Shown: positions 11,744 to 23,190, counted from the stretch's first letter. The stretch is DNA of 64,000 nucleotides from Anolis sagrei (GCF_037176765.1 NC_090022.1:177859117-177923116); one strand, 5' to 3'. Program-made: numbers and translations. Notes: a model not told the origin generated them from the sequence alone.

Positions 11744-11879
11744 CTTCTTCAGTTTGTCATTCTCCTCCATGTACTTCTTGGCTGCATCACTGGCTCCTTC
11801 GGCTTGCTTCTTGAAGGCTTCGTTAGAGGCCAAGATGGTGGCGTGTTGGGAGATCAGGGTGACCAGGCGTCTCAGCAAG
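11744..11879 (-). CDS. BCAP31: BCAP31 coding exon (fourth visible), residues 114-159
   Basis: Encodes LLRRLVTLISQHATILASNE followed by AFKKQAEGASDAAKKYMEEN and DKLKK. This is nearly identical to human BAP31, from the end of the third membrane segment into the cytosolic coiled coil. BAP31 is an ER membrane protein that escorts and quality-controls membrane-protein cargo and takes part in ER-mitochondria death signalling. The acceptor is ...CTTCACAG before base 11879 and the donor is AAGAAG|GTAATG after 11744. The first base completes a Phe codon begun in exon 20399-20546, and the exon ends in phase 0. The downstream part (caspase site, rest of coiled coil, KKEE-type tail) was not found to the left and should lie outside the window. 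Confidence 0.95.
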
Positions 11880-11954
11880 CTGTGAAGAGACACAAATGTT
11901 ATGACACTGAGAACACTAGAAGCCATCAGAGCTACTTCTCTGAGGACTCCCCAT

Positions 11955-12600
11955 CATCATTTATTTTATTTATTTATTTCGTATAATTCTACCCCACCCT
12001 TCTTAACCCCCGAGGGGGGACTCAGGGCGGCTTACAAAATGGCACAATTCGATGCCTACACAATAATACAATAAACGTATAAAAACAGCAGTTAAATGGT
12101 TAAATAATTAAAACAACAATATATATCACAGTCAATAGCCAATCTCAAGCACAGCGTTCGCCAACTCAGAGTCCATACTTCGTTCCACATTGTCTATTCC
12201 TATCAGTCGTCATTGTCCTTTATTTATCTGCCAGATTGCCCAAACGCCTGGTCCCACATCCATGTTTTTAATTTCTTTCTAAAGGAAAGGAGGGATGTCG
12301 CTGATCTAATTTCCCCGGGGAGTGAATTCCATAGGTGAGGGGCCACCACTGAGAAGGCCCTGCTCCTCGTCCCTGCCAATCTCATTTGTGACAGAGGTGG
12401 GGCTGAGAGCAGGGCCTCCCCAGAGGATCTCAAACTCTGAGGTGGGACGTAGAGGGAGATGCGTTCGGACAGATACGCTGGGCCAGAACCGTATAGGGTT
12501 TTGTAGGTCAAAACCAGCACTTTGAATTGTGCTCGGAACTGGATCGGCAATCAGTGGAGCTGGCTGAACCATTCTCATTCAGTAGTTGAACTATTCAGTG
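11955..12600 (-). mobile_element. L2 LINE 3' end, reverse
   Basis: The minus strand encodes the L2 C-terminus (QFKVLVLTYKTLYGSGPAYL, then RAFSVVAPHLWNSLPGEIR) at 12224-12550. The reverse 3' UTR starts with 'tttatttatttcgtataattctaccc' near 11960. Confidence 0.85.
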
Positions 12601-12609
12601 CAACTACTG

Positions 12610-13610
12610 AACTATTCTCATTCCCCCTGCTTTTTAGCATGGACTAACCCTTTGAGGTTTTAAACCCGTAGCCTTTTGCCTTGGCACGACCTTGAGTTTA
12701 TGTGCCTTCTCGTTGTCTGCAATTTATGGGGACTTCATAAAATTTCTTAAGCAAAAAGTATTCAGAAGTGGGTTTTGTCAAGTCACTTGTCAACATATGG
12801 CAAGCCCATGATTTTCATAGGAGTTTCTTAGGCAAGGAATATGCAGAAATGGTTTTGCCAGTTCGTTCCCCTGAAATATAACTGAAAGTACCCAATATTA
12901 TATTCAGTGGCAAGCTTTCAAGGTCAGGTGGGATCTGGTGCTTTAAGAATATTTACGTCAACTTGGTACCACTATAGAGCATAAAAACAGATCAACACAG
13001 CCATGTAAAGAAAAGCCCCCAACCTGCACACGCTGCATTGAGCTGGCATTGGCAGCCCCCATCCTTCTCCTCCATTTCGAAAAGGACATCTACCCTTTCC
13101 AGAGGCAAGGGGCCAAACACCACAGAGGAAGAGAGAAAAAGCAGCACTCTTCCCCCAGACATGCACCTTCCTGCTGTACAGCAAGGCTTATGCAACTCTC
13201 CATCCGCCTGCCTGCTCATTTTCCCCCAAAGGAAAAGCTGCCACATCTAGAAGCTCCCAGAAGAGACATGCTGTGCCAAAGTGGCAGCAGGAAATAAGCA
13301 AGAGCTTCACCCATAGACTCCACTTTGGCCTGCCATCAGCCACACTGCTGGGGTGCCCACCATCACTGACAACCTGCTTGGTCGCGATAAACCAGCATGC
13401 AGGTCAAAAGGAAGAGAGCAACTGCACGGGGTGTCAACACAGCTTGGTGCAGCTTCCTCTGACACACTTAAGAGAAAGTTGCTAGCTCAAGTGAGTAAGA
13501 CCATCAGCTTAGTTTTACTGGTTCCCAAAGTGTATCAGCTAGATCTCCTGCACACAACCCTTGCCCAAACGGAACATCAAAGAGGAGACTTCACAATTAT
13601 CGTCTGATCA
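12610..13610. other. Mostly unrecognised intronic DNA
   Basis: Weak reverse SINE traces at about 12690-12860 ('atgtgccttctcgttgtctgc', 'aggagtttcttaggcaagg'). The rest, including a GC-richer patch at 13040-13480, has overlapping ORFs in several frames that resemble nothing I recognise. Confidence 0.4.
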
Positions 13611-13629
13611 AAATGTAATTGTATAATGT

Positions 13630-13957
13630 GAAAGAGGGATTTATAATTCACCTACAATCAAAGAGCATTCTGAATCCCACAAACGACAGAATTGGGGAAA
13701 CTTTCCCACACAGAACCCCCATAACCAACAGAAAATACTTAAGGCCATCCAGCCCAACTTTCTTCACCAGGGTAAGAAAATGTAAACAGAGCCCTCCTGA
13801 CAAAGAGCCATCCAGCCATAGATATAGATATGATTCACACACACAGATATAGTATCATAGATTTGAAAGGGACCCCTAAAGAAGGACAATTATATGTTGC
13901 ATATTCCAGAGTAGGCAAACCAGACAATCTACACATCAACACTTACAAAGAAACAAC
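13630..13957 (+). mobile_element. Helitron fragment with helicase C-terminus
   Basis: It starts within the ~290-bp module ('attcacctacaatcaaagagcattctgaatccc'). It continues through a link also seen in reverse in the Helitron at 17180-18151. It then encodes LKGTPKEGQLYVAYSRVGKP followed by DNLHIN (13860-13940). That matches the final motif of the Pif1-type helicase in Helitron RepHel proteins. It is cut off by a LINE tail at 13958. Confidence 0.75.
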
Positions 13958-14278
13958 AAGACTGCGCTCTGGCACCACGAGATGCAGAGCCAATCTTAAG
14001 AAATGGGGCTACAAAGTTGAATCCACAACATGCGAGTGTGGAGAAAAGCAAACCACAGGCCACCTGCTGCAATGCAACCTGAGCCCTGCTACATACACAA
14101 TGGAGGACCTTCTTGCGGCAACACCAGAGGCATTCCAAGTGGCCAGATACTGGTCAAAGGACATTTAATCAACTACCAAGTTTGCAAAATTTGTGTTTTT
14201 TTATCTGCTTGTTTGTTTTGTTCTGTTAGAAATGTAATACAATGGTATGGTTGCTGATGACACGATAAATAAATAAAG
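13958..14278 (+). mobile_element. LINE C-terminal fragment (same family as 5080-6922)
   Basis: Encodes RLRSGTTRCRANLKKWGYKV, a cysteine-rich knuckle (CECGEKQTTGHLLQC) and a stretch ending ARYWSKDI with a stop. 'gacacgataaataaataaag' follows. The first base abuts the Helitron fragment without a visible gap, so it is a 5'-truncated insertion into the Helitron. Confidence 0.8.
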
Positions 14279-14285
14279 TTCGAAA

Positions 14286-14628
14286 ACATGTAATATGAAT
14301 AGATCAATAGGTACCACCTTAGCGGGAAGGTAAAAAGAGCCAATGCAGCCAAGCTGGCAACACGACCAGGAGGGTCTCCAGACAACAGGCTCCTTGGCAT
14401 GGAAAAATGGAACAAGAGCACCTCTCCATGGCCAGAGTTGAGCATCACCTCCAGATGTCAGAGATGGAAATGGAAACCTTTGCCATTGTTTCTATATTGT
14501 ATATCATTGTTCACTGTATAAAAGGCATTGAATGTTTGCTTATATATGTGTATACTGTAATCCGCTCCAAGTCCCCTCTGGGAGATAGAGCGGAATATAA
14601 ATAAAATGTATTATTATTATTATTATTG
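14286..14628 (+). repeat. SINE body fragment plus LINE-like 3' tail
   Basis: 14286-14480 matches the middle and end of the 8462 SINE family ('agatcaataggtaccacctt', 'atggaaacctttgcc'). 14511-14628 has the tail 'ggcattgaatgtttgcttatatatgtg...gtcccctctgggagatagagcgg' and a (TTA)n run. Confidence 0.65.
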
Positions 14629-14639
14629 TTAGGCAGGAC

Positions 14640-15250
14640 CATTTTTGGTAGTGCCAAAAAGTCATTTTCCCAAGCTCTGGAAAGGCGACACTACCTTGGA
14701 GGAGACATTACACATGGCTTCAGTTGAGAATACCTATCTGATGGTAGTGTCATATTGGGAAGATCCAACATCCATCTTTGCAGTATTTAAGAGATACTGA
14801 ACACAGACGTGGCAGTCTCAGGTCCAAGAGCTAGAACATCCTGTCCTCGGTAGATAGGTATTCAGAGATGGACATTGTGGCTCGATTCCCTGTCCTTGTC
14901 CCAGCTGCAGTATCTAGAGGATGCCTTTTGTATGCATCACTGTGTTCAGACTGCTGATTTACAACCCATGGGTATTGTTTGCTCGATTTGTCTGCTGCCT
15001 CTGCTCCCGCCAGCCAGGAGCAGCTGGCAATTTAACGCAAGAGCTAGAGAGGCAGCCACCAGAGTGGACAGTGAAACCCTCAGTCTGCTCCCAGTGCCAG
15101 GAGGGAAGGACACAATTGTCTCGCTCACTTGTGCTGAGGAAAGTTGCCACCAGTGGCGAGAGTTGCCAAAATGGATGGCAAACATAAGAGCGCCTTTACA
15201 GTGCGAAAAAGGACTTTTACACTTAGGAATCTCATTTGTTTTTTTGCTGT
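14640..15250. other. Unrecognised intronic DNA
   Basis: No repeat family or exon could be named. Overlapping ORFs on both strands at about 14875-15320 have no recognised similarity and no splice context. Confidence 0.35.
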
Positions 15251-15254
15251 GAAA

Positions 15255-15425
15255 TCCAAACAGAGTCCAAAGCAGAGTTCCACTGTTTGACAGATCTTAT
15301 GGTCAGGGTTTTCTTCCAAATGTTCAGGTGGAATCTCCTTTCCTGGAATTTGAACCCATTGCTCCGAGTCCTAGTCTCCAGAGTAGCAGAAAACAAGCCT
15401 GTTCCCTCATTCCTTGTGCAATTGG
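15255..15425 (-). repeat. CR1 fragment, diverged
   Basis: 'gttccactgtttgacag...gtcagggttttcttcc...tgttcaggtggaatctccttt...gagtcctagtctccag' is the reverse complement of the CR1 FHLNMRKNF region. Confidence 0.7.
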
Positions 15426-15649
15426 GGCATATTTTACCAGGGTTTTCGTCCCACAGGCTATTTTAGACCCAGGAGAAGCCTGCTTGGAAAACACAAAATG
15501 ATTAAAAATATGCCTTTCCATGGCCTAAAAAAGCTCATGGGAGCAATAAAAATGACGTGCAATTGTCACCCCAGAAGTGGGGTGAATTTGTTTTGAAATG
15601 TATTAAAAGGGGTCATAGGTTTTTAAATCCTTGTGTGTTATTGTTTATA

Positions 15650-15776
15650 TGTGATTTATATTAATTGCATTTTTTTTGTTTATCGCTTTTCTGTTTTATT
15701 GATGTGTTTCGGGCTTGGCCTCATGTAAGCCGCTCCGAGTCCCTTGGAGAGATGGTGGCGGGGTATAAATAAATAA

Positions 15777-15808
<32 letters not shown>
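15650..15808 (+). repeat. L2 3' tail with (ATT)n
   Basis: 'gggcttggcctcatgtaagccgctccgagtccc...gatggtggcggggtataaataaataa' and an ATT run at about 15779-15807. Confidence 0.75.
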
Positions 15809-15925
15809 GAGTGCATTTTTTGTAGCCTCTGTTCTAGCTCTTTATGAGCTCTGAGGTTGCCTTAACCCCCATAGATTAGTAGGACAAGTTGCCTTTCAGT
15901 AAGAGGCAAGAAAAATACTACTGGT

Positions 15926-15939
15926 CTGCCACCTTGTGG
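15926..15939 (-). promoter_or_regulatory. Candidate CTCF-type motif
   Basis: The minus strand reads CCACAAGGTGGCAG, 13 of 14 positions of the consensus CCASYAGRKGGCRS. It lies in non-repetitive intronic DNA. Motif match only; occupancy is unknown. Confidence 0.4.
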
Positions 15940-16094
15940 TTAGTCAGCTTATTCCTGCAGGAACCTCATTCTAAGTTTGCTTTTATATTTTCAAAAATAG
16001 GGACAACCAAATGTTCCAGACTGTTGTGTTACTAGCATTCCTAGGGATCCCTTCAGTTAAAAACCCAAACTTGCCTCACATCTTACTAGTAAGG

Positions 16095-16804
16095 CAGTGT
16101 TTCTCAACCTTCCTAATGCCACGACCCCTTAATACAGTTCCTCATGTTGTGGTGACCCCCAACCATAACATTTTCGTTGCTACTTTATAACTGTAATTTT
16201 GCTACTGTTACGAATTCTAATGTAAATATCTGATATGCAGGATGTATTTTCATGCACTGGACCAAACTTGGAACCCAATACACCCAAATTTGAATACTGG
16301 TGGGGTTGAGGGAAATTGATTTTATCACTTAGGAGTTGTAGTTGCTGGGATATATTAGGGTTCACCTACAATCAAAGAGCATTCTGAACTCTGCCAACGA
16401 TGGAATTGAACCCAACGTGGCACACAGAACTCCCATGACCAACAGAAAATACTGGTTTGGTGGGCATTGACCTTGAGTTTTGGAGTTGTAGTTCACCTAC
16501 ATCCAGAGAGCACGGTGGACTCAAACAACGATAAATCTGGACCAAACTTGGGACAGATACTCAATATGCCCAGATGTGAACACTGGTGGAGATTGGGGGA
16601 AATAGACCTTGACATTTGGGAGTTGTGGTTGCTGGGATTTATAGTTCACCTACAATCAAAGAGCATTCTGAACCCCACCAACAATAGAATTGGGCCAAAC
16701 CTTCCACACAGAACCCCCATGACCAACAGAAAATACTGTGTTTTCTGATGGTCTTTGGTGACCCTTCTGACACCCCCTCACGACCCCCAGGTTGAGAACC
16801 ACTG
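16095..16804. mobile_element. Non-autonomous hAT element carrying the ~290-bp module (TSD TAGTAAGG)
   Basis: It begins CAGTGTTTCTCAACCT and ends AGGTTGAGAACCACTG. TAGTAAGG flanks it at 16087-16094 and 16805-16812. The interior holds about one and a half copies of the module that also fills Helitrons ('agttgtagttgctgggat...caaagagcattctgaac'). No protein is encoded. Confidence 0.93.
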
Positions 16805-17074
16805 TAGTAAGGCAAACAGAGATTTAGGCCTAAACCTTTAAAAGCTGGGCTTCTGTTGACTTTTGATGTCAAAAACTGGTGACACCCAAAAGAGAAGACA
16901 TTATTCCTTTCAGTGTGTTGCTTTGACATTTAATAAATCAGAACAAGCTGCTCCTCTGCCTCCCTGAAAAGCAGAATCACAATTCCAGGAGTGCAGATAC
17001 ACTCTTTATCAAAGGTGACCAAGGAGTGAATGCCTCCCTTAAAGCAGTGGTTCCTAAACTCTGACCTCTAGATC

Positions 17075-17140
17075 AGGCATGGGCAAACTCCAGCCCACTA
17101 GGAATTTTGGACTGCAATTCCCACAATTCCTAACATTCTC
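17075..17140. repeat. Truncated hAT-like foldback end
   Basis: 'atcaggcatgggcaaactcc' matches the end of the intact 30479-30612 element. The other half is absent. Confidence 0.55.
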
Positions 17141-17179
17141 AGCCCCCTTCCTTTTCCCTCTCAGCTGTTTTACTAGAAA

Positions 17180-18151
17180 CTAGCTGTCCCCTGCCATGCG
17201 TTGCTGTGGCCTAGTCTGGTGATCTGGAAAATAAAGTGTTGGTTCTAATATATGTAATTTCTTTCTGCTTGTGGGTAAACAGTATTTCTTATTGTTTCTT
17301 TGTCAGTATTGATGTGGAGATTGTCTGGTTTGCCTACTCTGGGACAGGCAACATATAATTGTCCTTCTTTAGGGTCCCTTTCAAATCTATACTACATCTG
17401 TGTGTGTGAATCATATATCTATCTATATAGAATCAAAGAGTTGGAAGAGACCTCATGGGCCATCCAGTCCAACCCCCTGCCAAGAAGCAGGAATATTGCA
17501 TTCAACTGACAAATGGCTCTATGGCTTGATGGCTCTTTGTCAGGAGGGCTTTGTTTACGTTTTCTTGCCCTGGTGAAGGGAGTTGGGCTGGGTGGCCTTA
17601 AGTATTTTCTGTTGGTCATGGGGGTTCTGTGTGGGAAGTTTGCCCCAATTCTGTTGTTGGTGGGGTTCAGAATGCTCTTTGATTATAGGTGAACTATAAA
17701 TCCCAGGAACTACAACTCCCAAATATCAAGGTCTATTTCCCGCAAACACCATCTGTGTTCATATTTGGGCATATGGAATGTTTGTGCCAAGTTTGGTCCA
17801 GATCCATCACTGTTTGAGTCCACAGTGCTCTCTGGATGTAGGTGAACTACAACTCCAAAACTCAAGGTCAATGTCCACCAAACTCTTCTAGTGTTTTCTG
17901 TTGGTCATGGGAGTCCTGTATGCCATGTTTGGTTCAATTCCATCATTGGTGGAGTTCAGAATGCTCTTTGATTATAGGTGAACTATAAATCCCAGCAACT
18001 ACAACTCCCAAATGACAAAATCTAATTTTTTGAGTGAAGGACATACATTGGGTTGTTAGGTGTATGCTGTCCAAATTTGGTGTCAATTTTTCCAGTGGTT
18101 TTTGAGTTAGGTTAATCCCACAAACGAACATTACATTTTTATTTATATAGA
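17180..18151 (-). mobile_element. Helitron, non-autonomous, complete ends
   Basis: On the minus strand it starts TCTATATAAATAAAAATGT and ends ...GGGGACAGCTAG. The flanks are 5' A (18152) and 3' T (17179), the A^T target of Helitrons. A 5-bp stem (GCCAC/GTGGC class, one mismatch in this copy) lies just before the 3' end. Inside are the ~290-bp module, a CR1 3' fragment (about 17428-17500) and, near 17370, the reverse of the helicase-end sequence seen at 13860. Confidence 0.88.
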
Positions 18152-18532
18152 TGTGCTATGTTATACATTGCTGTGTCACACATTTTCAGTGGCAAATCAG
18201 TTATGATGACCGGGAGCCTTGCGGGAACCAATATCACCATAGTCAAACTGCTAAAAGTAAGAAATGATAAGAGACAGCCACCAATGACCTATGTTCAATT
18301 CATGCAACATCACAACAAAGCCTGTGACACCTCATGTTTCCACCATGTGTAGTAAACACATGGTATAGCACAGACGTCTCAAATACAAAACCCATGTCAT
18401 TTTATGTGTCCCATGAGGCTTTCAATGCTAGGGCAACAGAGTTACATTTATGCAATCTTACAATTACAAATGACCCATTGAAGGCTGATGTGGCCTTCAG
18501 TGATAATTAGTTTGACACCCTTGATATACAAC

Positions 18533-18615
18533 ATGTCAACATAACATAATCCGCCTTAAGTCGCCGAAAGGATGAAAAAGATGGTATACAAATACAGTAA
18601 ATAAATAAACAAACA
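18533..18615 (+). repeat. LINE/SINE 3' tail
   Basis: 'aatccgccttaagtcgccgaaaggatg...tatacaaatacagtaaataaataaac' is the standard tail type of this window. Confidence 0.55.
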
Positions 18616-18619
18616 AACA

Positions 18620-20398
18620 TACATTCCTTCCTTGGATCCAGAACATGATAATGGGCATAGGTTTCTGATACATAAAGAATCTCAGCTTCACCTAAAGATC
18701 CCAGAGAAATAGCAGGTCCTTGGAAACATATGGACATTTATCCCCAGGAAGACCCTAATAGCAGGAGAAGCTGATGAGTAAGATTCTCAGAATTTGGAGG
18801 AAGTATTTCAAGGCTCTGCACAGCAATTTGTCACTCCCTGAGCACTAACAAAATACAGATGGCAAACATGTTCAGCCTTCACTGTTTATAGTTCACAGTA
18901 TGCAGTTTGCCTTTTTCTATTATTAGTTTTGTTATTAACAACCCACCCTCTTAGGGAGCTTTCCCAACTGAGACAACTTCACAATACACATAAATAGTAT
19001 TTAAAAGTGCACACAACTTATTTTTCTTTTCAAAAGGACTGAGAAAACCTAGGCTCACACTGTACATAAAACATTGCTGAAGATCCAGCTGCACAATTTA
19101 CAATATGATCTGTCTCTGCAGCTATCACATAATTCAGGATCTCTGGACCAAATGTTCATTTCATGCAATTCACCAACCCACCCACAAATGTATTTTTGGA
19201 TCAAACTGAAGAGAATCAAACCCCTGGAGACCTCAAAAGCCAGATATGTGGCCTCGCTCCATCGGAATAAATCATTATCTGTTTGTTTGTATTTTAAGAG
19301 ATAAAGAGCTTGGGAGTGAGACAAAAAATGTTTTGATGGGTGCAGACCACAGTGGATCCCTGTGGGAAATGGCTCAAACCTGCTGAAGTTCCTCACCCCA
19401 AAACAGAATCAAGAGAATTGGACAAATGGAGATGACCACATCTGCCTAGATTGGAGCTGTGGAAGCTTTGCCCCTCCAGATGTTTTTGACTTTATCTCCA
19501 GAATTCAAACCCAACAGGGCAGTGGAAAGGAATTATGGAAGTTTTAAGGTCAAGATTGTCAGAGTGCAACAGAAGCTTTGAAACTTAGAAGAACGAACAC
19601 TTTGAGACTTCAGTAAAAGCAAACGTATAGCTTTCCTGAGTAAAGCAAAAATACAGCACACACTCACGTTGACACCAAACCAAAAAGAAGAAACAAGACA
19701 AAAGCACTGAAGTAAGAAGGACGAACGAACTCTTATCTCTGGATCCTCCCTATGCGTTCCAGGCACACTCAGGGTCACAACTTCACAGCTCATTAGAGGC
19801 TTGACTGATTAACCCTTTCAGAGTCAATACACTCTCTGCTAATGCAATCAGGTTACATTAACAGGCATTACACAAAATTACATTTAAACATTCACATTAC
19901 ACTAATCTTACATTAACAGAGATACTGTTCTCTACCAAGCAGGGTATAGGGGTCTCTTACAACGGAAGGTCAAGGATGCTCCCTGGGAAACTTCATACAA
20001 AAATTTTGACTTTTTTGCATTTTGTTGTCACAATTAAGAACTGAAATGGACTTACCTGGTATGTTTACCACTTGATTTAAGAATATAAACAATTTACTGG
20101 TTTATTGTTTGTGCTTGTGACACTCATGTGAAGTACATTTCTACATACCAGACATGCTGGGAGCCTCCCCTAACACATATGAAAGACACCATAGGTGTGA
20201 GAAGGTTAATTTTTGGTCTTCCTGACAAAAAGTTTTGCTTTTTCTTTCATGATAATGCAAATTGGTTGTATCTGGTGTTGCTACTTTTCTTAGAACTGGT
20301 GGCTTCAGGGTACCTTTATAGCAACTCATTAGTCCCTAGCTCCTACCCTGCTGGGCATCAAACATCAACAGGATGTCCCTTCTCCAACAGATACTTAC
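18620..20398. other. Intronic DNA, few recognised repeats
   Basis: BCAP31 intron between exons 20399 and 11744. Apart from a possible hAT-like scrap near 19464-19510 ('cccctccagatgttttt'), nothing is recognised. Confidence 0.4.
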
Positions 20399-20546
20399 AA
20401 GGCCATCAATAAGGAAAAGCCGGCAATGTAGAGATTTCGTTGGGCTCTGAAGAGCTTCATGTGAAAGTGCTCAACAGCACCAGGGTTGTTCTGAAGGTTT
20501 ACTTTCTCCGTCACGTCATCATATTTCCTGATCTCACGAATGGCAT
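20399..20546 (-). CDS. BCAP31: BCAP31 coding exon (third visible), residues 65-114
   Basis: Encodes (D)AIREIRKYDDVTEKVNLQNN, then PGAVEHFHMKLFRAQRNLYI and AGFSLLMA(F). This matches the BAP31 loop after the second membrane segment and the start of the third. The acceptor TTACAG precedes base 20546 and the donor TT|GTAAGT follows 20399. Its first two bases complete the Asp codon started by the previous exon. Its last two start the Phe codon finished by exon 11744-11879. 148 nt therefore keeps the frame exactly. Confidence 0.96.
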
Positions 20547-20711
20547 CTGTAAGAGAGTGAAAACAATGTCAGAGACCTCTATGGATATGAGAGTTGTTTG
20601 CAAAGCCTCACTTGAAAACAAGCTGCACCTCTTTGCCAAGATTTAGCCCCAGGTCAAGCACTGTTCTGGAAAATAGTTTTTTAATTCTCTCTAATATATA
20701 AATTTCTAATA

Positions 20712-21506
20712 CTGTATATTCCGGTATATAAGACGACTGGGCGTATGAGACGACTCCCAACTTTTTCAGTTAAAATATAGAGTTTGGGATATACTCGCCG
20801 TATAAGACTACACCTCTTCCAACGCACACCAAATAAAAATTTTTAAAGCATCAGATTTGATTTCAATATGGTAATTTTCCTATTCCTGTGCCTCCTTCTC
20901 TGCCTCTCAGATCTCGCACCTGCGCACCTGCACCACTTCACTGCAGTCTTCAGGAGCGAGATCTGAGAGGCAGAGGAGGAGGTACGGTAATAGGATATAA
21001 GGCAGGCCAGACAGGTAAAAGAGGTGTGTTTTTCTGGGCCCAGAGTCACTCTATCTCGAGCGCCCCGGATGCCTGCAGCTTGCTCCGCCCTTCACTTACA
21101 CCTTCCCGGTGAGGCACCCCTTCACCTCACCATCGGGACCGCATTAACTCCACAAATCCTGATCAATGGATTTTCTTCTACCATACTTGTACAGCGTCAC
21201 CCTTAATGCTTTCATACAGTCACTACATAAGGCAGGGACGTGGCCACTGCCATTTTTGAGCTCCTCCCACCATATGCAGCAACCACAGATTCTCCAATCT
21301 GGATTGGATGTTTCAGCATCTGCTCTATAAGATGACTCCCGGCGTATAAGACTACTTCGGCATATAAGATGACTCCCATGCATAAGGCTACTCCAGCTTA
21401 TAAGACTAGTCCCACGTATAAGACAACTCCCGCGTATAAGACGACCCCTGACTTTTGAGAAGATTTTCTTGGGTTTAAAAGTAGTCTTATATGCCAGAAT
21501 ATACGG
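20712..21506. mobile_element. TA-flanked foldback DNA element with internal palindrome and degenerate array
   Basis: The ends are inverted: CTGTATATTCCGGTATATAA at the left against the complement of 'cttatatgccagaatatacg' at the right. TA lies at both borders (20710-20711, 21507-21508), suggesting Tc1/mariner-type insertion. It contains 39-nt inverted arms (20879-20917 and 20956-20994, 4 mismatches) and a run of degenerate 'gtataagacgactccc' units (about 21325-21450). It has no transposase. Confidence 0.7.
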
Positions 21507-21559
21507 TATATGAAAGGAAAGGTCTAATCAGGAATGGGAAACATGCAGCTTTTGTGAGG

Positions 21560-21765
21560 AGCACAGTTTTACTGAGTTTTGTTTGGTTTTTATATGTATA
21601 TGTGTTTTATTCATTGTATTTTATACTGTATTTATTTTACGTTCTGTTTTTAGGCACTTTGTGTCATGTGAAAGCTGGCCCAAGTCACTTAAGAGATAAT
21701 GGTGGGATAGAAAAATAAAGTTGTTATTATTATGATTGTTATTATTATTACTATTATTATGCTGC
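21560..21765 (+). repeat. L2-type 3' tail, diverged
   Basis: 'gtcatgtgaaagctggcccaagtcac...gataatggtgggatagaaaaataaagttgttattatta' parallels the other L2 tails. Confidence 0.65.
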
Positions 21766-21835
21766 TGGGTGACATCTCCCAGTCTTATTCTCCATTGGCT
21801 AGGAATACAAAATGGTGTAACATAAATTTCTACTT

Positions 21836-21938
21836 GTTGTTGTTCATTCGTTCAGTCGTCTCCGACTCTTCGTGACCTCATGGACCAGCCCACGCCAGAG
21901 CTCCCTGTCGGCCGTCACCACCCCCAGCTCCCTCAAAT
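21836..21938 (-). repeat. BovB (RTE) LINE 3' end, reverse
   Basis: 'gttgttcattcgttcagtcgtctccgactcttcgtgacctcatgg' is the reverse complement of the BovB 3' terminus, whose longer copy ends near 54265. Confidence 0.8.
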
Positions 21939-22140
21939 TTCTACTAGTACACCTATAATGGGTTATATTAAGCCAGGCTTAGAATGCATCATTACACAAC
22001 AGGTAGCGATGCCTCGCATTCCCTGTTGCACAGCTGTTATACCACTCATAAAAATCTGACATAGTCTTCTATAAAGTGCAACCACTTTAAAGTTTAGCTA
22101 CCAATAAAGTATAACAGTATTTAAACCAGTGAACATCATT

Positions 22141-22328
22141 AAGGAGCCAACGTGACACAGTGGTTTGAGCACTGGATTAGGAAGCTAGGGATCAAATCCC
22201 CACTTGGCTATGGGAACTCACTGGCTGACCTTGACCAAGACTCACTATGGCATTCCCCTGTAAACAAATTCTGCAAAGAAAGCCCCAGGTTGCTATAGGT
22301 TAGAAATGTCTTGAAGCACACAACAACA
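22141..22328 (+). repeat. tRNA-derived SINE (MIR-like squamate type)
   Basis: Box A in 'gtgacacagtggtttgagc' and box B in 'agggatcaaatcccc'. It ends 'gtcttgaagcacacaacaac'. Confidence 0.75.
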
Positions 22329-22329
22329 A

Positions 22330-23190
22330 TCACAGGCCTACCTGGAAGCGCCAAGACTCTCCGCTTAACCTTATCACAGAAAGGTTGCACAGTTCCTATT
22401 CCACCCCTCAATCCAATAATTAGAGAAGAACCATTGAGTCAATACAAATTTGGTAAATCATTATGGATGGAAACACTATTGACTCAATATGCCTACCTTG
22501 CTTGGACTACCAACTGGATTTAGGCCAAGTTATTGCAGCAACAAGTAAAATTAACTGAGGCCCCGATTAGGTGTGGCCGATACTCCTAATCATATGTATA
22601 GGGAAACTTCACTTCCAGCAACATCCTTGGCTACTAATAAAGGATCCTACATTCATTATCCATGACAAATCAGCAACCACCACGGAAAAAGCAAGGAAGT
22701 GTTACTTTTTTGGACTATAACTCTGTCAGTCTAATCCCAAAAAGCAACATTTCCAAGATCTAGCTATTCCAGTCATCAGTCTTCCATTGAATATTTTTTA
22801 CTGGGTGTTGTTGGCAAAGAACTCAAGAATAGAGAAATATGCTTTAAATTGATTAAACCATTCCACTGTTGAAATCATTTAAATATGGTATGTACACATT
22901 ATGATCAAATGCCATGCAGGTTATAAGCTAAGTTAAACAATACTAATTGAATATCCCTTATCAATATGCTTGGGATCTGAAGTTTATTGGATTTTAGAGT
23001 TTAGAACACTTGTATTTGCATATGCACGCATAATGAGATACCTTGGAGATGGAACCCAAATCTAAGTTCAACATTCATTTACATCTTCACACAGCTTGAA
23101 GTTAATTTTATATACATTATTTGAAATAATGTTGTACATGAAACAAAACTTTGTGTCCACTGAACCATTAGAAAGCAAAAATGTTACTAT
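22330..23190. other. Unrecognised intronic DNA
   Basis: AT-rich, with no coding or repeat family recognised. Confidence 0.35.

Noticed and set aside
14875-15252. 125-codon plus-strand ORF with others overlapping on both strands
   Set aside because: No similarity recognised; the frames conflict and no splice signals fit.
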